In this document: one piece after another, positions 1 to 5,773 of the stretch
Layout of the letters: each line of letters starts with the position of its first letter
How positions within the stretch are numbered: the stretch's first letter is position 1
Assembly (NCBI GenBank): GCA_964426135.1
Contig: CAYRPN010000088.1
Coordinates: 1 to 24,071 of the forward strand
Length of the DNA stretch: 24,071 bases
Direction: 5' to 3'
From: CAYRPN01 sp964426135
Lineage (GTDB): Bacteria; Planctomycetota; Phycisphaerae; Phycisphaerales; Phycisphaeraceae
Made by a program: the position numbers and the translations under genes
The notes under the pieces: model-generated
The model's input: the letters and a program-made list of their open reading frames with translations, nothing else
The model's database searches: none
Told to the model about the DNA's origin: nothing

Positions 1-100
1 CAAACTTGTGCGTCCCGACCCTCACCCCAGCCCTCTCCCTAGGAGGGAGAGGGGGGCCGGAATACCGCCCCCGGAAAATTTGGCAGACCCATCGTCAGGC
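1..100. repeat. Composite hairpin repeat, left window edge
   Basis: A perfect hairpin has 10-bp arms CCCTCTCCCT (31-40) and AGGGAGAGGG (44-53) with a 3-base loop. It is preceded by GACCCTCACCCCAG. Positions 1-53 are nearly the reverse complement of 23821-23873. A second module, CCCCCGGAAAATTTGGCAGACCC (78-100), resembles the one at 23987-24010. The same two modules occur in the same order near the right end of the window, so this is a composite dispersed element. Function unknown. Confidence 0.85.
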
Positions 101-120
101 ATCTACTTGAGTCGGGCGTT

Positions 121-250
121 GGGTGCCATGGGCAACCGGAGTCTTCGGAGCTTGCCCGTGTGCGAGTGAAGATGACGTCGCCATGCTGTGCGAAGGACGC
201 ACAAGGCGCACGGGCAAGCTGCGCCGAGCCTTCGCTTGCCCATGGCACCC
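121..250. repeat. Nested inverted repeat
   Basis: Outer arms GGGTGCCATGGGCAA (121-135) and TTGCCCATGGCACCC (236-250) are perfect 15-bp reverse complements. Inner arms AGCTTGCCCGTG (149-160) and CACGGGCAAGCT (209-220) are perfect 12-bp reverse complements. Open reading frames crossing it are short and repeat-derived, so no gene is called. It has the look of a mobile palindromic element, but no coding part was seen. Confidence 0.8.
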
Positions 251-340
251 GCCAGAAATTCACCTGCTCACGGCACCCGCCACATCTTCGCCCGGTCATG
301 GCACCCGCCGCATCTTCGACCGCTCATGGCGCTCGCTGCG
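241..340. repeat. 28-bp tandem repeat, about four copies
   Basis: CATGGCACCCGCC-like starts occur at 241, 269, 297 and 325, a strict 28-bp period. The unit is roughly CATGGCACCCGCC followed by CATCTTCG and CCGGT. The first copy overlaps the right arm of the preceding inverted repeat and the last is the most degenerate. There are no unique spacers, so this is not a CRISPR array. Confidence 0.75.
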
Positions 341-341
341 C

Positions 342-366
342 GTGAATCAAATGGATTCCGATTCAC
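342..366. repeat. Short palindrome carrying the cpaF-like stop codon
   Basis: GTGAATC (342-348) and GATTCAC (360-366) flank AAATGGATTCC. The core is close to the inverted-repeat end AATCAAATGGAATCCGTAT at 13204-13222. The TGA stop of the minus-strand secretion ATPase (complement of 363-365) lies inside the right arm. Confidence 0.65.
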
Positions 367-1466
367 ACTTCCGCCCCCGCCTTGAACAGATTGCGCGGCA
401 TCTCGATGTGCCGCTTGTCGAGCTTCACAAGGAAGTCCGGCTCCACGCCGCTGCACACCCACTTGCCAATCACCTTGCCCTCGGCATTGATGCTCTCGGT
501 CTGGTACTCGAACAGGTGTCGCAGCGCGATCTCGTGTTTGTCGTTCGTGCCCACTTCGGTGATGCTCGTGATTTTGCGGCTGCCGTCGGGCAGGAACTCG
601 TGCTGCACGATCAGGTCGAGCGCCGCCGCGATCTGGCGATGCACCGCCCACAGCGGCAACCCGAGGCCGCGCGCCATCACCATCATCTCCAGCCGCGACA
701 CGGCATCGGCGGGGCTGCTGCCGTGCAGCACCGCGAGGCAGCCCTCGTGGCCGCTGCTGATGGCGGCGAGCATTTCGATGGCTTCATCGCCGCGGATTTC
801 GCCGACGATGATCCGCGTCGGCCGCATGCGCAGCGCGTTGCGAAGAAGATCGCCCAGGGTCACCCGGCCCTCGCCTTCCACATTCGCCGGTCGGCATTCC
901 AGGCGCACGACGTGCGGCTTCTGCAAATCGAGCTCGGCCGTGTCCTCGATGGTGATGACGCGCTCCTGGTCCGGGATGTAGCGCGAGAGAATGTTGAGCG
1001 TGGTGGTCTTGCCCGTACCGGTGGCGCCGCAGAAAAGAATATTCAGCCGACCGAGGATCGCGACATAGAGCAGGCGCGCCATGCGCTCGCTGAGCGTGCC
1101 AACCTTCATCAGGTCCGCCATGGTGCCCAGCGTTTTGGTGAACTTGCGGATGGTGACGCTGGGACCGTCGATCGCCAGGGGCGGGATGATGACGTTGACG
1201 CGCGAGCCGTCGGGAAGGCGGAAATCGACATACGGATTCGACGCATCGACCGCGCGATTCGTCGGCCGCAGCAATGTTTCGATGAGGTATTCCAAGGCGC
1301 GAAGATTGGCGAACTTCATCGGCGTCAGTTCGAACCGGCCGTGGCGCTCGACGTAGACCTGCGACGGGCCGTTGATCATCAGCTCCGTCACATCGGGATC
1401 GGTGAGCAGCGCCTTGAGCGGCGCGATGCCTGGTTGATCGAACAGCGGCGGTGTGGGATCGGGCAT
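363..1466 (-). CDS. cpaF: CpaF/TadA-family secretion ATPase
   Basis: Predicted cytoplasmic hexameric ATPase of the type II/IV secretion superfamily that would power Tad/Flp pilus assembly or a related export machine. With the ATG start the protein is 367 aa. Visible motifs are the N-terminal 'MINGPSQVYVERHGRFE', the 'DFRLPDGSRVNVIIPP' segment, Walker A GATGTGKT (about 147-154), 'ITIEDTAELDL' with the Asp box, Walker B-like 'RIIVGEIRGDEA' (about 218), and the His-box 'SGHEGCLAVLHGSSP' (about 248-262). The length suits the catalytic core without a long N-terminal extension. A TTG at 1514 would add 16 residues, but ATG 1466 begins at a more typical N-terminus. No Tad genes (cpaB/C/E, tadB/C, flp) lie within view, so it may be an orphan or part of a scattered locus. 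The family is clear; the exact machine is not. Confidence 0.9.
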   Translation of the reverse strand: MPDPTPPLFDQPGIAPLKALLTDPDVTELMINGPSQVYVERHGRFELTPMKFANLRALEYLIETLLRPTNRAVDASNPYVDFRLPDGSRVNVIIPPLAIDGPSVTIRKFTKTLGTMADLMKVGTLSERMARLLYVAILGRLNILFCGATGTGKTTTLNILSRYIPDQERVITIEDTAELDLQKPHVVRLECRPANVEGEGRVTLGDLLRNALRMRPTRIIVGEIRGDEAIEMLAAISSGHEGCLAVLHGSSPADAVSRLEMMVMARGLGLPLWAVHRQIAAALDLIVQHEFLPDGSRKITSITEVGTNDKHEIALRHLFEYQTESINAEGKVIGKWVCSGVEPDFLVKLDKRHIEMPRNLFKAGAEV

Positions 1467-1530
1467 GGGTTTGCTGAATGGAGAAGCGGAGAATTGCCCG
1501 ATAGAATAAGGCAAAGTTGGAGCAACCGCG

Positions 1531-1752
1531 ATGACTCATGTCACACTTCAGGAAGCGCAAACCCGGCTCAAGGATCTCATTGACGCCGCTGTGAAAGGCG
1601 ATGACGTGGTCATCGAGAGCGGTGCGCGCGACGCGGTGCGCCTGGTACCGTTCGCGTCCGGCGCGCATCGGCAATTCGGCAGCGCCGCCGGCAAGATCGT
1701 CATGAGGGATGATTTCGACGCGCCGTTGGCGGATTTCAAGGAATACTTGTGA
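1531..1752 (+). CDS. Phd/YefM-type antitoxin
   Basis: Small protein of 73 aa beginning 'MTHVTLQEAQTRLKDLIDAA', which fits the prevent-host-death (Phd/YefM) N-terminal fold seen in antitoxins paired with PIN toxins. Next comes 'GDDVVIESGARDAVRLVPF', the usual beta-hairpin region of this family. The C-terminal part ('DDFDAPLADFKEYL') would be the toxin-binding tail. Its stop codon TGA (1750-1752) shares the A with the toxin ATG, so the two are translationally coupled. By family, the antitoxin binds and neutralises the PIN RNase and represses its own promoter, which would lie in the 1467-1530 gap shared with the divergent secretion ATPase. Confidence 0.88.
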   Translation: MTHVTLQEAQTRLKDLIDAAVKGDDVVIESGARDAVRLVPFASGAHRQFGSAAGKIVMRDDFDAPLADFKEYL

Positions 1753-2138
1753 TGCGGCTCCTTCTCGATACGCACGCATTCCTCTGGTTCATCGCGGGAG
1801 ACGCGAGGCTCAGCCCGCCGTCGCGGGCGGCGATCGAGAACCTGGACAATGAGTGCTGGGTCAGCGCCGCCTGCCTCTGGGAGATCGCCATCAAGACTTC
1901 GTTGGGCAAACTCCAGTTGAGTGAGCCGTTCGGCGTGCTGATCCCGCGGGAACTCCAAACGAGCGGCTTCCGCGTCCTGCCGCTTGAGATCAATCACTTC
2001 AATGTTCTTGTTGACCTGCCGTTCCATCACCGCGATCCCTTCGACCGCCTCATCGTTGCCCAGGCGATGGCGACTGAAATGACGCTGGTCAGCGCGGATG
2101 TGCAATTCGATGCGTATGGAGTGCGTCGCGTGTGGTAG
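1752..2138 (+). CDS. PIN-domain toxin, VapC-like
   Basis: A 128-aa PIN ribonuclease, the expected full length for a VapC-type toxin. Acidic active-site candidates are D6 in 'LLLDTHAFLWF', E44 in 'CLWEIAIK', D95/D98 in 'HHRDPFDRLIVAQA' and D116 in 'LVSADVQFDAYGV'. The 'DTHAFLWF...WEIAIKTSLGKL' pattern fits the PIN subgroup usually paired with Phd-like antitoxins. The predicted role is metal-dependent RNA cleavage on release from the antitoxin. The ATG at 1752 overlaps the antitoxin stop by one base; a GTG at 1749 would add one residue. The pair looks intact, unlike the second PIN locus at 5027-5460. Confidence 0.92.
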   Translation: MRLLLDTHAFLWFIAGDARLSPPSRAAIENLDNECWVSAACLWEIAIKTSLGKLQLSEPFGVLIPRELQTSGFRVLPLEINHFNVLVDLPFHHRDPFDRLIVAQAMATEMTLVSADVQFDAYGVRRVW

Positions 2139-2143
2139 TCCGC

Positions 2144-2160
2144 GTCGAGCAAAGCTCGAC
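2144..2160. terminator. Possible bidirectional hairpin between convergent genes
   Basis: GTCGAGC (2144-2150), AAA, GCTCGAC (2154-2160) is a perfect 7-bp stem with a 3-base loop. It lies in the 47-bp space between the PIN toxin stop and the stop of the convergent AMMECR1-like gene. No clear T-run follows on either strand, so intrinsic termination is only inferred from position. Confidence 0.4.
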
Positions 2161-2185
2161 AGCTAAACGCCTGGCGCGGACCATT

Positions 2186-2815
2186 TCAATCCACGCCTTC
2201 CGTCGTGTACCGCCAGAATCGCAAGCCCGGCGACCAGTAGTCCGTCGGCAGGCCTGCTTTCTGTTTCAGGTGCGCGAGGAAACTGCGCGGCTCGCGCACG
2301 CTGTGCCAGACGTCGGGCAGGAACGTCGCTCGTCGAGCGGCCTCCTGCATGATCAGGCCGTCGATGCCGGGGCGGAGTTGCTGCAGCAAGTCGTTCTCCG
2401 ATGTGACAGTCATCGCCTCGGCCGGTTGCAGGATCGAGATGTGAAAGTGCAGCAGGTAGTACTCCACTTCGGTCACCGGCTTGAAACGGTGATCGCGGAA
2501 GGCGGCGGCGAAGGCGTTTTCCGCGACATCCGCCGCCAGCGGCCGGCGCGCTTCGAGCGTGCCGATGCAGCCGCGCAGGTCGTCGCCGATGTGCAGCGTG
2601 ACGAACGTGGCCCGCACCTGCTGCAGCGCGGGCGGAATCTGTGCGAGGTCCACCGGCAGCGGCGCGCGGTGTGACAAGCCATGGCCTACCGACGCCTGCG
2701 CAACGCGGATCAGGAGCTTGCGATCTTCGCGCGACAGCGCGGACGATGGGGCGGATGGCGTGCCATCGGAAGCGTTTGACGAATGGGCGGCATTTGCATC
2801 CATCACGAGGGGCAT
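2186..2815 (-). CDS. AMMECR1-domain protein (AmmeMemoRadiSam system protein A-like)
   Basis: A 209-aa protein with the AMMECR1 fold. The hallmark 'LRGCIGTLEARRPL' is at residues 80-93, followed by 'ADVAENAFAAAFRDHRFKPV', 'ISILQPAEAM', the 'PGIDGLIMQEAARRATFLPDVW' segment and a C-terminal 'FLAHLKQKAGLPTDYW'. These match the order in bacterial and archaeal AMMECR1 homologues. In many genomes this protein is encoded beside a MEMO1-like protein and a radical SAM protein (AmmeMemoRadiSam). Neither partner is present here. The first 25 residues are Ser/Ala-rich and probably disordered; M5 (2803) is an alternative start. The gene is divergent from the cupin gene 53 bp away. The biochemical activity is unknown. 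Confidence 0.9.
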   Translation of the reverse strand: MPLVMDANAAHSSNASDGTPSAPSSALSREDRKLLIRVAQASVGHGLSHRAPLPVDLAQIPPALQQVRATFVTLHIGDDLRGCIGTLEARRPLAADVAENAFAAAFRDHRFKPVTEVEYYLLHFHISILQPAEAMTVTSENDLLQQLRPGIDGLIMQEAARRATFLPDVWHSVREPRSFLAHLKQKAGLPTDYWSPGLRFWRYTTEGVD

Positions 2816-2868
2816 TCTATGAGGCCCATCGCCGGTGAGGAGCGCAGCGCCTTCGCTATCATGCGTTC

Positions 2869-3279
2869 ATGGCGACGATCACCCGCAAACGCACCGCGTC
2901 GCGCGTCGGCGCATCACGCGCCCGTTCCAGCGCCGGCCGCAAGCGATACTCCCTCGTGCAATTGGCCGACATCGCGCCCACGCCCTGCCCGTGCGGCCAG
3001 GCGCGGCGGGCGTTCACCGATGAGCCGGAACAGACCGCGTCGCTGCACATCACTGAAATCAAAGCCGACTCGCAGGTGCACTACCACAAGAAAATGACCG
3101 AGCTTTACTACATTCTTGAAGGCACGGGCACGATGGAACTCGACGGCGAAAAGCTGCCCATCAAGCCCGGCAACGCGATCATGATCCGCCCCGGCTGCCG
3201 ACACCGCGCGGTGGGCAAATTGAAAGTGCTCATCGTCCCCGTGCCCGCGTTCGATCATCGGGATGAGTGGTTTGATTGA
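2869..3279 (+). CDS. Cupin-domain metal-binding protein
   Basis: A 136-aa single-domain cupin. Cupin motif 1 is visible as H71-x-H73 and E78 in 'HYHKKMTELYYILEG'. Motif 2 follows as 'PGNAIMIRPGCRHRAVG' with H112 as the fourth ligand. The core suits binding of one divalent metal. The N-terminal 26 residues are Arg/Ser/Ala-rich with no signal peptide, and 'PCPCGQARRAF' may be a small extra Cys-containing element. Small cupins of this kind include isomerases, dioxygenases and sensor domains, so no substrate can be named. ATG at 2861 is out of frame; the ATG at 2869 opens this frame. Confidence 0.88.
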   Translation: MATITRKRTASRVGASRARSSAGRKRYSLVQLADIAPTPCPCGQARRAFTDEPEQTASLHITEIKADSQVHYHKKMTELYYILEGTGTMELDGEKLPIKPGNAIMIRPGCRHRAVGKLKVLIVPVPAFDHRDEWFD

Positions 3280-3294
3280 AGGGCTCAGGGCAGG

Positions 3295-3354
3295 AGCCGG
3301 TAGCCTTCAGCCGTTAGCCGTTAGCCGTCAGCCTTCAGCTTTTAGCTTCAAGCC
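3295..3354. repeat. 7-bp tandem array (AGCCGTT type)
   Basis: Degenerate heptamers AGCCTTC, AGCCGTT, AGCCGTT, AGCCGTC, AGCCTTC, AGCTTTT, AGCTTCA follow one another in the convergent gap between the cupin gene and the DUF1501 gene. The reverse complement of this motif (ACGGCTC units) recurs inside the gene at 14500-15879. No gene is seen in 3280-3517. Confidence 0.75.
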
Positions 3355-3517
3355 AATGACTTTTCGTGCATGACACGACTCGAATGCACTCATGTCATCG
3401 GGATCGTTGTTGACGGTATCGCCCTGACGCCGGCTTCTTTCTCCGCCGATGCGGTCAACAGCCTTCGACATGACGGCGACGCGCTGCGATTGGATGGCGA
3501 TCGCTCTCTTGGCGATG

Positions 3518-4993
3518 TCACGCCACGATCTCGCGCACCACATGGCCGGCGACATCGGTGAGCCTGAAATCCCGGCCCGCGTAGCGATACGTGAGCCGCT
3601 CGTGATCCAGGCCGAGCTGGTGCAGGATGGTGGCGTGCAGGTCGTGCATGTGGACTTTGTTTTCGACGGCGGCGGAGCCGAACTCGTCGGTGGCGCCGTA
3701 GCAGAACGCGGGCTTGAATCCGCCGCCGGCGATCCATTGCGTGAACCCGCCGGGGTTGTGGTCGCGGCCGGTGCCGTTGCCCTCGGCGTAAGGCGTGCGG
3801 CCGAACTCGCCGCCCCACCACACGATCGTGTCTTCCAAAAGGCCGCGCTGTTTGAGATCGGCGAGCAGGCCGGCGATCGGTTTGTCGACGCTGCGGGCGT
3901 GGTCGGCGTGCTTGGGCATGTTGCTGTGCTGGTCCCACGCGGGGTTGGCGCTGCTGTCGCCATAGGTCACCTGCACGTAGCGCACGCCGCTTTCAACGAG
4001 CCTTCGCGCCATCAGGCACTGCCGTCCGTAGAGATCGGTTTCCTTCTGCCCGATGCCGTAGGACGCGAGCGTGTCGGCTGATTCCTTCGAGAAATCGAGC
4101 ACGTCGGGAGCATTCATCTGCATGCGCCAGGCGAGCTCATAGGAGTTGATGACCGCTTCCATTTCGCTGTCGCCGCCGTGGGCTTTGAGTTGCTGAGCGT
4201 TGAGCTGCTGGAGGAGATCGAACTGTTTGCGCTGCTCAGCGATGCCCGGGGCACCGGCACCGCCGGGGGACTTGCCCGCGAGATTGCGGATGGTCAGGTC
4301 GGCTGCGGGTCCGCCGGCTTTGCCGATGGCGGTGCCTTGATAGACGGCGGGGAGGAACGCGTTGCCGAAGTTTCGCGGCCCACCGTTGCCGGCCGAGGGG
4401 GCAATGGAAACGAAACCGGGCAGGTTGTCGTTCTCATTGCCCAGGCCATAGAGAATCCACGAGCCCATCGAAGGGCGGATGAAATTGGTCGAGCCGCAAT
4501 GGAGGAAAAGCGTGGCCGGGCCGTGGGCGACGCCTTCGGTTTGCAGGGAGTGGACGAAGCACATGTCGTCCACATGCTGGTTCATATGTGGAAAGAGGTC
4601 GGACGCCCACTTGCCGCTCTTGCCGTGCTGGCGGAACTGCCAGAGCGGCTTCATGACGCGATGCGTGGTTTTGCCTTGGCCGGTTTTGGCTTCGGCGCGG
4701 GCGTCGGTGAAGGAGAGCGCCTTGCCGTCTTCCTTGTAGAGCGTGGGCTTGTAATCGAAGGAATCGACGTGGCTGACGCCGCCCTGCATGAAGAGGAAGA
4801 TGACGCGCTTGGCCTTGGCGGTGTGATGCGGCGCGCGAGCGGCGAGGGGGTTGGCGGATCGCGCAGCCGCCGAAGCACCCAGCGCGCCGGCGTGCGCGGA
4901 GCGGTTGAGCATCGCCGCCAGCGCGAGCGAACCGAAGCCGCAGGCGGAGGTGGCGAGGAGGTGGCGACGGGAGGGGGTTGTTGTCTCAAACAT
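3518..4993 (-). CDS. DUF1501 family secreted protein, Tat signal
   Basis: A 491-aa DUF1501 protein of the alkaline-phosphatase/sulfatase-like superfamily abundant in planctomycetes. The N-terminus 'TPSRRHLLATSACGFGSLALAAML' has a twin-arginine signal. Then come 'AKRVIFLFMQGGVSHVDSFDYKP' (family start, potential metal-site Asp), 'LFPHMNQHVDDMCFVHSL', 'GSWILYGLGNENDNLPGFVSI', 'YVQVTYGDSSANPAWDQHSNMPKHA', 'TIVWWGGEFGRTPYAEG' and 'GRDHNPGGFTQWIAGGG', which carries the conserved RDH. It is full length. The ATG at 4993 is chosen over a TTG at 5020 because it gives a compact Tat leader. DUF1501 genes commonly sit next to PSCyt1/DUF1553 genes. Here the partner is upstream on the same strand, separated by a toxin-antitoxin remnant. 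Substrate unknown. Confidence 0.93.
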   Translation of the reverse strand: MFETTTPSRRHLLATSACGFGSLALAAMLNRSAHAGALGASAAARSANPLAARAPHHTAKAKRVIFLFMQGGVSHVDSFDYKPTLYKEDGKALSFTDARAEAKTGQGKTTHRVMKPLWQFRQHGKSGKWASDLFPHMNQHVDDMCFVHSLQTEGVAHGPATLFLHCGSTNFIRPSMGSWILYGLGNENDNLPGFVSIAPSAGNGGPRNFGNAFLPAVYQGTAIGKAGGPAADLTIRNLAGKSPGGAGAPGIAEQRKQFDLLQQLNAQQLKAHGGDSEMEAVINSYELAWRMQMNAPDVLDFSKESADTLASYGIGQKETDLYGRQCLMARRLVESGVRYVQVTYGDSSANPAWDQHSNMPKHADHARSVDKPIAGLLADLKQRGLLEDTIVWWGGEFGRTPYAEGNGTGRDHNPGGFTQWIAGGGFKPAFCYGATDEFGSAAVENKVHMHDLHATILHQLGLDHERLTYRYAGRDFRLTDVAGHVVREIVA

Positions 4994-5026
4994 TTCGCGG
5001 TATCCCACAAAGAACGACAAGGCGAC

Positions 5027-5460
5027 TCATGGAACGGATCGCGTCCAGTCCTCAATTTTCAGGCCCGGCACTTTCGCGAAATCGACACTGTTCCGCGTGA
5101 CCAAGACCATCTGATTCGCAAGGGCAATGGCGGCAATCCGCAGATCCATCACGCCGATACGCAGATTCCGCTTCTTGAGTCCCTGAAACGCGACGGCAGC
5201 AGCGGAGTCGAATGGCAGCAGGTTGGTGTCGGCGAAGTGAGTCAGGGTGGCTTCAAGCCGGTGGTACCCTCAATGACCTGATCCATCGACGTCGCCCGCT
5301 GCAAGAATGCATTCCAGCCCATCGATTGCTCGTGAAAGCTGACGACGGCGGCAAAAACGCGGTCGAGTCCGACCAGGCGGCAATGGGCGAGCACTCGTCC
5401 GCCTGGCTCAGCCCCGGCTCGTTGAACGAACGAAATATGATCCGTGTCCAGAAGGTACAT
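5027..5460 (-). pseudogene. VapC-like PIN toxin, frameshifted
   Basis: The first reading frame gives 'MYLLDTDHISFVQRAG...VSFHEQSMGWNAFLQRA' and then stops. A second frame carries the expected remainder: 'RLEATLTHFADTNLLPFD', 'LKKRNLRIGVMDLRIAAIAL', 'MVLVTRNSVDFAKVPGLKIE', 'DWTRSVP', stop at 5027. Together they make a complete PIN protein of about 144 aa with acidic sites in DTD, VSFHE, MDLR and NSVDF. The frames join if one G is added to the GGG run (plus strand CCC at 5267-5269), so a single-base deletion explains the break. It may be true inactivation or an assembly error. An alternative start lies 9 bases upstream (5469). The antitoxin gene is immediately upstream. Confidence 0.85.
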
Positions 5461-5474
5461 GGCGAACATTCTCG

Positions 5475-5729
5475 TCAGTTGCGGGCCTTCATCGGCTTGG
5501 ATGTCCGTCGTCGTTTCCTGGCCTTTCTCCTTTCCGCGGCGGCCAGGCGGTCATAATTGCGGCGAAAATCCTGCCCCAGGCGAACGACTTCGTCGAACTG
5601 CGGAAAGTCGGCCATGGAGCCGGCCATCGCCTCGAGCCAGTGCTTCTTCGCCGGAGCGGGCTGGGACAGTTCGAGAACCCGCTTCTCAAGGTCCGCGACA
5701 CGCTTCTCAATGGATGACAGTTTCGACAT
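5475..5729 (-). CDS. Probable antitoxin, coiled-coil N-terminus
   Basis: An 84-aa protein starting 'MSKLSSIEKRVADLEKRVLEL', a short coiled coil, followed by 'HWLEAMAGSMADFPQFDEVVRLGQDFR' and a very basic tail (residues about 63-84). This layout, with an aromatic 'W...aGs..d.p.F.E...lG...R' segment at the C-terminus, is common in small proteins encoded just before VapC-like PIN toxins in planctomycetes and cyanobacteria. Its stop is 15 bases before the toxin ATG at 5460. The start at 5729 is 44 bases after the DUF1553 gene stop, so the pair sits between two genes of an apparent operon. The assignment rests on position and pattern, not a named family. Confidence 0.75.
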   Translation of the reverse strand: MSKLSSIEKRVADLEKRVLELSQPAPAKKHWLEAMAGSMADFPQFDEVVRLGQDFRRNYDRLAAAERRKARKRRRTSKPMKARN

Positions 5730-5773
5730 GGAAACTCCTGACCAGATTGCCAACCTCATCATAGCCCGCCCGC

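Noticed and set aside
241..340. 28-bp periodic array as a CRISPR
   Set aside because: Copies are directly adjacent and degenerate with no unique spacers, and there is no cas gene in the window.
123..1583. Long plus-strand open frame of 486 codons
   Set aside because: It runs antisense to the clear CpaF-type ATPase and begins in repeats; its His/Arg/Asp-rich composition is that of a GC-rich shadow frame.
2144..2160. Strong intrinsic terminator
   Set aside because: The stem is short and lacks a T-run on either strand; listed only as a possible terminator.
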